From assembly GCA_021205305.1 (NCBI GenBank), contig JAJPXU010000093.1, forward strand, positions 1 through 34,157: DNA of 34,157 bases, given 5' to 3'. A model generated the notes under the pieces. The model did not search any database and was not told the origin of the DNA. It was given only the letters and a program-made list of their open reading frames with translations. The stretch comes from Lachnospiraceae bacterium. GTDB lineage: Bacteria > Bacillota > Clostridia > Lachnospirales > Lachnospiraceae. A program made the translations under genes and the position numbers. Shown in pieces: positions 6,112 to 14,519 of this stretch. The first letter of the stretch is position 1; every line of letters begins with the position of its first letter.

Positions 6112-7842
6112 ATGATGAAAAAAGCAGTGATGCAATTTACGGCCTGCTGTCTGGCAGTGGGGATTACGCTGAGCAGTTTCGGCACAGTTGCCTTTGCAGA
6201 TAATGATAGAAGTATGACCCTGGCGGGGTTAAGTGAGACAAGTACAGTTGTAAGCAGCAGCTCGACTCTTGTGGGTCTGAGTGAGACAGATACCGTAGTC
6301 AGCACTGGGGGAGCACAGGGCGCCACTACAACGGCCGAGACGGATACGACTGCGGAGACAGCCGATGAGACTATAGATCCTGCTGCTGCGGCTTCTGCGG
6401 GAGCGGATACAACCGATACCACAGATGTGGATACGACTTCTGAAGAGACAGAAGTTCAGACAGAGACCGAAGCGGTGTATGATACCAGCATGAGCGGCCA
6501 GCTGGCATTTGCTCAGTGCGAGAATTATATCAATGTCCGGGCGGAAGCAAGCGCGGACGGCGAAGTAGTCGGCAAGGTTTATAACAATGGTTCGGTGACG
6601 ATTCTCGGACAGCTTGGCGACTGGTATGAAGTACAGTCCGGTAATGTGACTGGTTATGTGAACGCCGCATATTTTGCGACGGGTGAGGAAGCGGAAGAAA
6701 TCGCAAGCGCGGTTGCTTACAATGTGGCAACGGTGAATGCGGAAGGGCTTTGGGTTCACTCGGAGGCGAGCGAGGATTCCTCGACGATTGCTATGGTGTA
6801 TTCCTCTGACCAGCTGGAAGTAGTCGCGTATGAAGGCGATTGGATGAAAGTGGTACTGGAGGATGGTACCTACGGTTATATTAACGCATGGTACGTAAGC
6901 TATGATACATACTATTCGACAGCGGAGACGCTGGAAGAGGAGCAGGAGAGACTGGACGAGCAGTGGCTGGCTTATCTGGCGGAGCAGGAGGCGGAAGCAG
7001 CAGCAGCGGAGGCTGCGGCGGCAGAAGCAGCAGCGGCAGAAACGGCGGCGGCAGAAGCGGCGGCAGCAACTTACACCGACACGTCCTCCACGACATCTTC
7101 TTCGACAAGCTCTTCTTCAAGCCTGAGCGAGGCGCAGGCGGCAGTAGATGAGGCGTACCAGACCTATCTGGAGGCACAGGAAGCGGCTGACGCGGCGACA
7201 CAGCAGGCGGACGAGCAGCTGGTATATGATACATACGATGAGGCAGTAGCCGCATATCAGGATTATCTGTCAGCGGTAGCGGCAGCAGATGAACTTAAGT
7301 ATGCAACGACAACCGATACTTCTGCATCGACGACCACGACCGATACGTCGACAGCGGAGACGACCTATACAGAGGCATCCACGAGTACAGAGACGACGTA
7401 TACGGAGACAACGTATACAGAGGCAGCACAGACAGAAGCGGCACAGACAGAAGCAACGACGACTTCTACTTCTTCGTCTTCTTCTACAGGACAGTCGATC
7501 GCGAATTACGCGGTGCAGTTTGTTGGCAACCCGTACGTGTATGGCGGGACAAGCCTGACAAATGGTGCTGACTGCTCTGGATTTACACAGTCCGTATTCG
7601 CGAACTTTGGTATTAGTATTCCGCGTACGGCGGCGGCACAGGCGTCCAGCGGTACATCGGTATCTTTGAGTGATATCCAGGCCGGAGATCTTCTGTTCTA
7701 TTCGGACGGAAGCGGTATCAGCCATGTAGCACTCTACATTGGCAATGGCCAGGTGGTACATGCCAGCTCATCCACCACAGGTATCATCATTTCAAGCTAT
7801 AATTACCGCACGCCGGTATGCGCGAGAAGATACTGGTCATAA
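6112..7842 (+). CDS. Secreted SH3-SH3-NlpC/P60 cell-wall hydrolase
   Basis: 576-aa exported endopeptidase likely to cut peptidoglycan stem peptides. The signal peptide ends near AFA-D (residue 29). A Thr/Ala-rich stretch is followed by two bacterial SH3 domains (about 132-193 and 203-263, each with a GDWYEV- or GDWMKV-type core and GYVNAAY/GYINAWY end), an Ala/Glu-rich coil (about 272-321), a long Ser/Thr linker, and the NlpC/P60 domain (about 462-576). The catalytic Cys is in GADCSGF (C488) and His in SHVALYIG (H538), with H550 near by. GGAGG precedes the start by 9 nt; the second ATG (6115) is also possible. The gene stands alone between terminators. Confidence 0.93.
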   Translation: MMKKAVMQFTACCLAVGITLSSFGTVAFADNDRSMTLAGLSETSTVVSSSSTLVGLSETDTVVSTGGAQGATTTAETDTTAETADETIDPAAAASAGADTTDTTDVDTTSEETEVQTETEAVYDTSMSGQLAFAQCENYINVRAEASADGEVVGKVYNNGSVTILGQLGDWYEVQSGNVTGYVNAAYFATGEEAEEIASAVAYNVATVNAEGLWVHSEASEDSSTIAMVYSSDQLEVVAYEGDWMKVVLEDGTYGYINAWYVSYDTYYSTAETLEEEQERLDEQWLAYLAEQEAEAAAAEAAAAEAAAAETAAAEAAAATYTDTSSTTSSSTSSSSSLSEAQAAVDEAYQTYLEAQEAADAATQQADEQLVYDTYDEAVAAYQDYLSAVAAADELKYATTTDTSASTTTTDTSTAETTYTEASTSTETTYTETTYTEAAQTEAAQTEATTTSTSSSSSTGQSIANYAVQFVGNPYVYGGTSLTNGADCSGFTQSVFANFGISIPRTAAAQASSGTSVSLSDIQAGDLLFYSDGSGISHVALYIGNGQVVHASSSTTGIIISSYNYRTPVCARRYWS

Positions 7843-7875
7843 GACAGGATCATATAGTTATACACAGAATTTCGG

Positions 7876-7906
7876 GGCTGTCCGCCAGAATGGCGGGCAG
7901 CCTTTT
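7876..7906 (+). terminator. Terminator of the NlpC/P60 gene
   Basis: GGCTGTCCGCCA (7876-7887) pairs with TGGCGGGCAGCC (7891-7902) with one G-T pair, followed by TTTT. Confidence 0.85.
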
Positions 7907-7972
7907 CCCGTCTGATGCGCACGGCCGCGCAAGGAATATTTCTGGCTAACGCCAGACGCGGCCAGACGCAGC

Positions 7973-8012
7973 GAGCAGGAGGCAAAAGGCCGCCTCCTAC
8001 TCGATTTGTTTT
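7973..8012 (+). repeat. Dispersed TACTCGATTT motif, copy 3 (terminator-like hairpin)
   Basis: GAGCAGGAGGC (7973-7983) pairs with GCCTCCTACTC (7992-8002), followed by GATTTGTTTTTT. It shares CCTACTCGATTTG with the copies near 2382 and 5956. A separate hairpin TCTGGC-taac-GCCAGA lies at 7951-7966. Confidence 0.55.
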
Positions 8013-8087
8013 TTCCCTTGAAGCAAGGTAACGAATATGATATGATGAAGCCATTAGAATGTCAGATATGATGCAGAGGTGCGTGAG

Positions 8088-9560
8088 ATGACGAAGAATG
8101 ACTGGTATGAAGCCGGTGATCAGATAAAAAGACTGGTGCAGGATGCTGTGGACACGGGGGATTTTTCACAGCTTGGCAATACGATTGCGGATGTGGTGAA
8201 TGATACGGTGGACGGCCTGCAGGATGCCATACGGGGCAATCTTGGCGGGAATCGCGGGAATGGGTGGTCATCGGCCGATCAGACGTATGACCGTTATGAA
8301 CAGGCGGATTCTTCTGACTTCGCCGATGATGCGTATGACCAGACTTACCGTGGGTCGGCAGACCGCACGCGCAGGGCGTATGAACAGACGGCGAATGGAG
8401 GCAGACAGGCATATGAGCGGGCGGCAGGCCGGACCTATGGCGGATCTGCCGGACAGAGTGGTTCTTATTATGGGCAGGGAACTCAGAACCAGAGGACGCA
8501 GAGATACCAGCCTGTGAAGGTAAAACGGCGTGTGCCTGGCGAGCTGGGCAGTAAGCTGATGAAATATATCGGTTATGGCATGGGCGTGGTTTTCGGGGCG
8601 AGCCTGGCAATGGAAGCTGCGGCTGCGGTCGCGATTGGAGATTTTTTCCTTTTTGCGGCAGGGGGTGTTACGACCGGTCTGTTTTTTGCGGGCAGTGTTT
8701 TGTTGGGTGCGAACGGACAGAAGCGGCTGGGTGCGACCAGGCGTTTTAAACGTTATCAGGAAGTGATTGGGGCGCGGACGTACTGCATGATCGAGGAGCT
8801 TGCGGCCGGGATCGGCGAGACGACCGCTTATGTGAAAAAGGATCTGAAAAAGATGATCCGGCGCGGTTATTTTCCGGTGGGATATCTGGACCGCAAGGAG
8901 ACGCTTTTGATCACAGATCAGTCGACGTATCAGCAGTATCTTCAGACTGAGGCGGAATATGAGAAACGCCAGAGTGAGCAGACGAAGAGTGGTGCCGGAA
9001 GCCAATCCTCTGCCGCGGCGCAGGATGCGGCTGAGGCAAATACGGAAGACGTAAAGACGAAAGATGCGGAGAAAACAGAGCGCACACCGGAGCATCAGGC
9101 GCTGATTGAGGAAGGACAGAGATATATTCGCCACATTCACGAATGCAATGTGAAGATTCCGGACGCGCAGATGACGGCGAAGCTGGACAGGCTGGAACTG
9201 GTGGTGACAAGGATTTTCCGGGAGGCGGAGAAAAATCCGGATGCGGTTTCTGATCTGCGTAAAATGATGAGTTATTATCTGCCGACGACGCGGAAGCTGC
9301 TGGACGCTTACTGTGAGCTGGATGACCAGCCGATCCGGGGGCAGAATATAGAGAGTACGCGGGCAGAGATTGAGAGTGCGCTGGATACGATCAATACCGC
9401 GTTTGAGAAGCTGTTGGACGATTTGTATGAGGAGCAGGCGTGGGATATCTCGTCGGATATTTCTGTGCTGAATTCGATGCTGGCGCAGGAAGGGCTGACG
9501 GGGAACGGATTTAAAGCGAAGGCATCTGGTGAAGATACATCAAAAGAGGAAAAAGGATGA
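8088..9560 (+). CDS. XpaC-like protein (5-bromo-4-chloroindolyl phosphate hydrolysis family)
   Basis: 490-aa membrane protein. The N-terminal 140 residues are polar, rich in Tyr, Arg, Gly and Gln and probably disordered. Two close hydrophobic segments follow (about residues 160-210, including GYGMGVVFGASLAMEAAAA and FFLFAAGGVTTGLFFAG). The C-terminal half is charged and helical and matches the XpaC/halogen-hydrolase family that is regularly found beside telA. Despite the family name, enzyme activity is not established. ATG at 8088 is preferred over GTG at 8079 because GAGGTG then lies at a normal distance. It is followed after about 110 nt by telA, as expected. Confidence 0.82.
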   Translation: MTKNDWYEAGDQIKRLVQDAVDTGDFSQLGNTIADVVNDTVDGLQDAIRGNLGGNRGNGWSSADQTYDRYEQADSSDFADDAYDQTYRGSADRTRRAYEQTANGGRQAYERAAGRTYGGSAGQSGSYYGQGTQNQRTQRYQPVKVKRRVPGELGSKLMKYIGYGMGVVFGASLAMEAAAAVAIGDFFLFAAGGVTTGLFFAGSVLLGANGQKRLGATRRFKRYQEVIGARTYCMIEELAAGIGETTAYVKKDLKKMIRRGYFPVGYLDRKETLLITDQSTYQQYLQTEAEYEKRQSEQTKSGAGSQSSAAAQDAAEANTEDVKTKDAEKTERTPEHQALIEEGQRYIRHIHECNVKIPDAQMTAKLDRLELVVTRIFREAEKNPDAVSDLRKMMSYYLPTTRKLLDAYCELDDQPIRGQNIESTRAEIESALDTINTAFEKLLDDLYEEQAWDISSDISVLNSMLAQEGLTGNGFKAKASGEDTSKEEKG

Positions 9561-9615
9561 CGGGGCGTGACTGCCGCGGTTTCCGGAGTACAGAAGATGT
9601 GAAAGGATATCATTG

Positions 9616-9660
9616 AAAAAACATAAAAAACATAAAAAACATAAAAAACATAAAAAACAT
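9616..9660 (+). repeat. Perfect 5 x 9-nt tandem repeat before telA
   Basis: Five exact copies of AAAAAACAT end directly at the GGGAGG ribosome binding site of the next gene. Copy number could vary by slipped-strand mispairing; the distance from binding site to start codon would not change. Confidence 0.9.
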
Positions 9661-9674
9661 GGGAGGACAAGCAC

Positions 9675-10844
9675 ATGGATGAATTCAAGGATTTTGTGGA
9701 TGTAGAGGTGCCGACACCGGTATTGACGTTCGGGACGCCGGTGGCAGAGGAGCCGGCTGCGGTGTCGGTGGCGGAACCAGAGGCGAAGCCTGTGGCTGCG
9801 GACCCGCAGCTGACGGAGGATTCGCTGACGCCGGAAGAGCGGAAGATGGTAGATGAGTTCAGTAAGCAGATCAATCTGCACGATACGAACGGCATCTTGC
9901 AGTATGGTGCGGGTACGCAGAAGAAGATGGCGGATTTTTCGGAGACAGCGCTGAAAAATGTACGCACGAAGGATCTCGGGGAGGTCGGCGATATGATCTC
10001 CAGTCTTGTGACGGAGTTGAAGAGTTTTGATGAGGATGAGAGCGAGAAGGGGCTGTTTGGCGGCCTGTTTAAAAAGGGCGGCAATAAAGTGGCCAATATG
10101 AAGGCCAAGTATGACAAGGCGGAGGTCAATGTCGAGAAGATCTGCACGGTTCTGGAGGATCATCAGGTGCAGCTGATGAAGGATGTGGCTGTGCTGGATA
10201 AGATGTATGGGCTGAATCTTTCCTATTTTAAAGAACTGTCTATGTATATCCTGGCCGGGAAAAAGCGTCTGGAGGAAGTGCGTGCGACGGAGGTTGCCGC
10301 GGCGGTTGAGAAGGCGCAGCGGAGCAATCTGCCGGAGGATGCGCAGGCGGCGAAGGATTTGCAGGATCTGTGCGACCGTTTTGAGAAGAAAATCCATGAC
10401 CTGGAGCTGACGCGCATGATTTCCATTCAGACCGCGCCGCAGATTCGCCTGGTGCAGGCGAGCGACACGATGATGATTGAGAAGATTCAGTCTACGGTGG
10501 TGAACACGATTCCGCTGTGGAAGAGTCAGATGGTGATTTCCCTGGGCGTGGAGCATGCGAATCAGGCGGCGAAGGCGCAGAAAGAAGTCACGGATATGAC
10601 GAACGCGCTTCTGAAAAAGAACGCGGAGCAGCTGAAAATGGCGACGGTCGAGAGCGCGAAAGCATCTGAGCGCGGTATTGTCGACCTGGAGACGTTGAAA
10701 TCGACGAACGCGAGTCTGATCTCTACCCTTGATGAGGTGATGAAGATTCAGGAGGATGGCCGCGCAAAACGCCGTGCTGCGGAGGATGAACTGAACCGCA
10801 TGGAGCAGGAGCTGAAAAATACGCTGATTGGACTGCAAAAGTAG
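9675..10844 (+). CDS. TelA-family protein (toxic anion resistance)
   Basis: 389-aa soluble, strongly helical protein of the TelA/KlaA family. The N-terminal 60 residues are an acidic Pro/Ala/Val-rich tail. The core contains SLVTELKSFD, KYDKAEVNVEKICTVLEDH, a motif starting TAPQIRLVQASD, then MIEKIQSTVVNTIPLWKSQM, all typical of TelA, and ends in a coiled coil. Family members were linked to tellurite, colicin and antimicrobial resistance and to envelope stress; the molecular role is unknown. GGGAGG precedes the ATG by 9 nt. It pairs with the XpaC-like gene upstream and is probably cotranscribed with the membrane protein downstream. Confidence 0.9.
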   Translation: MDEFKDFVDVEVPTPVLTFGTPVAEEPAAVSVAEPEAKPVAADPQLTEDSLTPEERKMVDEFSKQINLHDTNGILQYGAGTQKKMADFSETALKNVRTKDLGEVGDMISSLVTELKSFDEDESEKGLFGGLFKKGGNKVANMKAKYDKAEVNVEKICTVLEDHQVQLMKDVAVLDKMYGLNLSYFKELSMYILAGKKRLEEVRATEVAAAVEKAQRSNLPEDAQAAKDLQDLCDRFEKKIHDLELTRMISIQTAPQIRLVQASDTMMIEKIQSTVVNTIPLWKSQMVISLGVEHANQAAKAQKEVTDMTNALLKKNAEQLKMATVESAKASERGIVDLETLKSTNASLISTLDEVMKIQEDGRAKRRAAEDELNRMEQELKNTLIGLQK

Positions 10845-10915
10845 AGCGGACAAGGATGATAAGGCAGGCCGGACAGGACTGACAGATCAGAAATATCAGC
10901 GAATATGGTGATGGT

Positions 10916-11938
10916 ATGAAAATTTATTCATTTTCACAGTGGGTGTTCTTTTTCTACATCTACTGCTTTCTGGGCTGGCTGTGGGAGTCGGCTTATGTGT
11001 CAATCAAAGAAAAACATTTGGTGAACCGGGGCTTTTTAAAAGGCCCCCTTTTGCCCATTTATGGCAGCGGCGCGCTTTGTGTGCTGATTGTGACGCTTCC
11101 GTTTCGCGACAGCATTCCTCTGATGTGCCTGTCAGGGATGGCTGCGGCTACTGTGCTGGAATATGCGACCGGAGCTGCGATGGAAAAGCTGTTTCATGTG
11201 CGGTACTGGGATTACTCGGATAAATTTATGAATTTAAACGGGCACATCTGTCTGGCCTCTGCGCTTTGCTGGGGTGTGATGACCGTGCTGGTGGTTGAGG
11301 TGCTGCAGGTTTATGTGGAGAAGCTGGTGCTGTATTTTGACGAAGGAGTAGTGGAAGCCGTAGTGCTTATCATCACGCCTTTCGTCACGGCGGATGCAGT
11401 GACTTCTTTCCGCGCCGCGATTCGACTGCGCGATTTGCTGATTCAGTGGGAGCGCGTCAGTGAAGAGATGCGGAAGCTTGCCGAGCGGAAGCAGGAGCTG
11501 GAGCTGGCGATTGCCGAGCGAAAGTCGGAAATGGAAAGTGTGTTTACCGAGCGGAAACAGGAAATAGAAACTGTTTTCACGGAGCGGAAGCAGGAACTTG
11601 AGGACGCGATTAAAAGTGCGGGAGAGAAAGCAAATGAGACACTTGCGATGGGCGTGCAGGGGGTATCTGACCGGCTTGTCGCGCTTGGAGAATTGCCCGG
11701 TAAGATTGCGGCGCTGCAGGAGCTGACGGATATGTTGGCGGCCGTTCAGGAGAAAGCGGCGCGCCTGGCTGGTGAAAATGAGTTGCTACGCAGGATGAGT
11801 GCCAGGTCAATCCGCGGTTTGCTTAAAAGAAACCCGAAAGCAGTTTCTTTTATGAATAAAGAGGCATTTGACGATGTAAGAAAATCTGTGGCGAAGAAAG
11901 AGGACAGGAAATCCGGCGCAGGGGGAAAGAAGAGGTAA
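10916..11938 (+). CDS. CmpB-type membrane protein with hendecad coiled coil
   Basis: 340-aa protein. The N-terminal half carries about five membrane spans and the motifs FFYIYCFLGWLWES, VNRGFLKGPLLPIYG, VLEYATG and YWDYSD, which mark the 'putative ABC transporter permease' (ABC_trans_CmpB) family. The C-terminal half is a long soluble coiled coil with four consecutive 11-residue repeats (A/T-ERK-x-E-x-E-xxx, residues about 189-232), so a hendecad coil is expected. It follows telA by 71 nt with no terminator, so it likely shares that transcript. No ABC ATPase is adjacent, so transport is not supported by context. Its binding site is weak. Confidence 0.8.
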   Translation: MKIYSFSQWVFFFYIYCFLGWLWESAYVSIKEKHLVNRGFLKGPLLPIYGSGALCVLIVTLPFRDSIPLMCLSGMAAATVLEYATGAAMEKLFHVRYWDYSDKFMNLNGHICLASALCWGVMTVLVVEVLQVYVEKLVLYFDEGVVEAVVLIITPFVTADAVTSFRAAIRLRDLLIQWERVSEEMRKLAERKQELELAIAERKSEMESVFTERKQEIETVFTERKQELEDAIKSAGEKANETLAMGVQGVSDRLVALGELPGKIAALQELTDMLAAVQEKAARLAGENELLRRMSARSIRGLLKRNPKAVSFMNKEAFDDVRKSVAKKEDRKSGAGGKKR

Positions 11939-12011
11939 CGGTTCTGAACAGTAAATGGTCTGTGTATTGCTTTTGGATGATGAAAAGGATGTTATATCGG
12001 GGAATGTGATT

Positions 12012-12206
12012 ATGGAGACGGAAACTTTACTCAGTGGATTTTGCAAAAGACAGAATCAGACGCGGACGGTGTTTTGTGAGTGTGAGGTCACAGAAGATGG
12101 CAGGCGAATCCTGCTTGAGGCGGATTGTGATTATGGCAGGTGTGAGCACAGCCGGAATTGTGTTCTGATGGCGCAAGGGAATTGGTTTCAACCCATAGAA
12201 ATGTGA
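12012..12206 (+). CDS. Small Cys-rich protein, 64 aa
   Basis: Unrecognised protein with six cysteines, including CECEV and a C-x4-C-x4-C block reading CDYGRCEHSRNC. The pattern suggests metal binding or a structural zinc site. ATG at 12012 is favoured because GGGGA lies 8-9 nt upstream; the longer frame from 11955 has none and begins inside a TTCTGAACAG repeat-like stretch. The gene is 74 nt after the CmpB-like gene and before a metallopeptidase. The stretch 12206-12335 shows nothing else. Confidence 0.55.
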   Translation: METETLLSGFCKRQNQTRTVFCECEVTEDGRRILLEADCDYGRCEHSRNCVLMAQGNWFQPIEM

Positions 12207-12334
12207 TTCGGTACTCGGACGGGGAAATCAAATACCCGTGTAAGCTATGCCATAAGGGGAACCGATTTGCCGGTGGATTTTTAATGAATCCGATTGCCTG
12301 GCTCGTTGTTTCATGGGAATGAAAGAGGTGATTT

Positions 12335-12721
12335 ATGACTTTTGACGAATTTGAAACAGCGGCCTATGAAATTGCAGACACGTTCCCGGAGGAGTTTTAT
12401 CGGGAACTGAACGGAGGAATTATTGTAAAGGAACAGGAGCGGCTGCACCCGGCGGATTTGCGCGGAGATTTGTTTGTGATGGGCGAATATCATAGAGATT
12501 ATTATCTGGGGCGGTTCGTCGTGCTGTACTATGGGTCTTTTATGCGCTGCTGTGGTTCCTGGCGGGAAGAAGCGCTTTTGGATAAGATGCGAAAAGTGCT
12601 GCTGCATGAGTTTCGGCATCATCTGGAGTCACTGGCCGGAGAGCGGGATCTGGAAATTGAGGACGCTGTTCAGATTTCGCAGTACACGGAACGCGCCGGG
12701 AATCTTTTGAAAGAACCGTGA
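12335..12721 (+). CDS. Zincin-like metallopeptidase family protein
   Basis: 128-aa small cytoplasmic protein with the HExxH zinc motif (H91-E-F-R-H95) in LLHEFRHHLESLAGERDLEIED. It fits the zincin_1 family of small single-domain metallopeptidases in length and layout. GAGGTG precedes the ATG. Substrate and role are unknown. Its stop codon overlaps GTGACGATTCAGAACGGC, a single end of the dispersed element described elsewhere. Confidence 0.85.
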   Translation: MTFDEFETAAYEIADTFPEEFYRELNGGIIVKEQERLHPADLRGDLFVMGEYHRDYYLGRFVVLYYGSFMRCCGSWREEALLDKMRKVLLHEFRHHLESLAGERDLEIEDAVQISQYTERAGNLLKEP

Positions 12722-12735
12722 CGATTCAGAACGGC
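12718..12735 (+). repeat. Single end of the TTCAGAACAGC element
   Basis: GTGACGATTCAGAACGGC resembles the ends of the elements at 2649 and 27228, but no matching inverted end was found nearby. It may be a decayed copy. Confidence 0.4.
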
Positions 12736-12921
12736 GGTCTGCGGGTCTGGTTAAAAACCGTAAAATTTAAGGCGGATTTTCGCCGATGACGCGGGAAGAA
12801 AGCCTTGACGAATAAGGACTCTGGGGATAGAATAGGTAAGGTGAATTTTTGACGGATACGGACATTTGTGCGCACGGGAAAGACGCGACGGCGCAGAATA
12901 CAGGACTGGAGGAGAAACATT

Positions 12922-14205
12922 ATGAAACCTTATAAGATGATGACCCGTGAAGAGCTTCTGGCGGAGAAAGCGGCTGTAGAAGTCAGATATCAGGAGATGA
13001 AAGCAAAGGATCTGAAGCTGGATATGTCGCGGGGAAAGCCTTCGAAGGAGCAGCTGGATCTTTCCAATGGAATGATGGATGTCCTGAACAGCACAGCGGA
13101 TCTGACTTGTGAATCCGGCGTGGACTGCAGGAATTATGGTGTGATGGATGGGATTCCCGAGGCAAGACATTTGCTTGCGGATATGTCTGAGGTGCCGGAG
13201 AAGAATATCCTGATTTATGGAAACTCCAGCCTGAATGTGATGTTTGATACGGTGGCACGGGCGATGTCGATGGGAGTATGCGGACATACACCGTGGGGGC
13301 TGTTGGAAAAAGTGAAGTTCCTCTGTCCGGTGCCAGGGTATGATCGCCATTTTGGCATCACAGAGTTTTTTGGGATTGAGATGATTAATGTGCCGCTGCT
13401 TCCGACCGGTCCGGATATGGATCTGGTGGAGCAGCTGGTTGCGAACGACCCGCTGATTAAAGGTATCTGGTGTGTACCGAAATATTCAAATCCGACCGGC
13501 GTCTCTTATTCGGATGAGACGGTTCTGCGTTTCGCGAACCTGAAGCCGGCGGCGAAAGATTTCCGGATTTTCTGGGACAATGCGTATTCGATTCATCACC
13601 TGTACGATGACGACCAGGATGTGATCCTGGAGCTTTTGACGGAAGCGTCAAAGGTTGGCAATGAAGATCTGGTATATAAGTTTATTTCGACTTCAAAAGT
13701 ATCGTTCCCGGGTTCCGGAATCGCAGCCTTTGCGGCATCGGAAGCGAATCTGGTGGATGCGCGGCGTGCGCTGTTTTATCAGACTATTGGACATGATAAG
13801 CTGAATCAGCTGCGGCATGTGCGTTTCTTTAAAAATATGGATGGCATGCATGAGCATATGAGAAAGCATGCGGCAATCCTGCGGCCGAAGTTTGAGGCGG
13901 TCGAGGAAGGACTGGAGCGGGAGCTTGGCGGCCTGGAGATCGGCAGCTGGACAAAGCCGAAGGGCGGTTATTTTATTTCCTTTGATTCGCTGGAAGGCTG
14001 CGCGAAGAAGATTGTGGCAAAAGCGAAAGAGGCTGGTGTGACAATGACGGGTGCGGGAGCCACCTATCCGTATGGAAAAGACCCAAAAGACAGCAACATT
14101 CGTATTGCTCCGTCTTTCCCGACGCCGGAAGAGCTGCAAGTGGCGACGGAAATTTTTGTGCTGAGTGTGAAACTGGTCAGCCTGGAAAAATATCTGGAAA
14201 AGTAG
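12922..14205 (+). CDS. Aspartate aminotransferase, type Ic (MocR-like fold)
   Basis: 427-aa PLP enzyme. LKLDMSRGKPSKEQLDLSNG near the N-terminus, YSNPTGVSYSDE and FWDNAYSIHHL place it in the Asp_aminotransf group (type Ic), which lacks the DNA-binding domain of MocR regulators. The PLP-binding lysine is K259 in STSKVSFPGSG. It likely interconverts aspartate and 2-oxoglutarate with oxaloacetate and glutamate. ATG at 12922 is favoured by GGAGGAG about 9 nt upstream; the in-frame upstream extension is Arg-rich and unlike the family. It is monocistronic: an unassigned 200-nt leader precedes it and a hairpin follows. Confidence 0.9.
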   Translation: MKPYKMMTREELLAEKAAVEVRYQEMKAKDLKLDMSRGKPSKEQLDLSNGMMDVLNSTADLTCESGVDCRNYGVMDGIPEARHLLADMSEVPEKNILIYGNSSLNVMFDTVARAMSMGVCGHTPWGLLEKVKFLCPVPGYDRHFGITEFFGIEMINVPLLPTGPDMDLVEQLVANDPLIKGIWCVPKYSNPTGVSYSDETVLRFANLKPAAKDFRIFWDNAYSIHHLYDDDQDVILELLTEASKVGNEDLVYKFISTSKVSFPGSGIAAFAASEANLVDARRALFYQTIGHDKLNQLRHVRFFKNMDGMHEHMRKHAAILRPKFEAVEEGLERELGGLEIGSWTKPKGGYFISFDSLEGCAKKIVAKAKEAGVTMTGAGATYPYGKDPKDSNIRIAPSFPTPEELQVATEIFVLSVKLVSLEKYLEK

Positions 14206-14248
14206 AATTAACTGTGAAGGTACTGAACAGTTAGGAAGGGTTTTGCTG

Positions 14249-14307
14249 TGGCTACACCTGTAAGGGCGGAAATCATGCAGATTTTGCCGGGTGTAGCCAT
14301 GTTTTTA
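14249..14307 (+). terminator. Probable terminator of the aminotransferase gene
   Basis: TGGCTACACC (14249-14258) and GGTGTAGCCA (14290-14299) are perfect complements, followed by TGTTTTTA. The loop of 31 nt is long, which lowers confidence. Confidence 0.6.
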
Positions 14308-14327
14308 TGCAGAATTTATGATTTTGC

Positions 14328-14356
14328 TTGCTCCTGGTTGTCAAATGGGGTATAAT
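14328..14356 (+). promoter_or_regulatory. Promoter of the zinc-ribbon membrane protein gene
   Basis: TTGCTC, a 17-nt spacer and a perfect TATAAT. The leader would be about 155 nt. Confidence 0.65.
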
Positions 14357-14519
14357 GACAAAGAATTTATGTCCGTATGGGCGATTTGTGGCCGCTGTTT
14401 CTGTTTGAACCGGCACCAGCTGCAACGTCCCGGCATAACGTGTAATAATGGGCTGAAAAGCAGGGAGGTACGTGAATGAAGATCCCTGGGATAGGTCAGA
14501 ACAGGAGGACGGAACAAGT

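Noticed and set aside
9613-9675. Translation of the 9-nt repeat as a Lys-Lys-His leader peptide
   Set aside because: The frame is not that of telA, and the TTG start has no binding site.
8268-10853. Large minus-strand frames (290, 279 and 437 aa) opposite xpaC and telA
   Set aside because: They are antisense to well-supported genes, with low-complexity composition (for example repeated FYV from the 9-nt tandem repeat).
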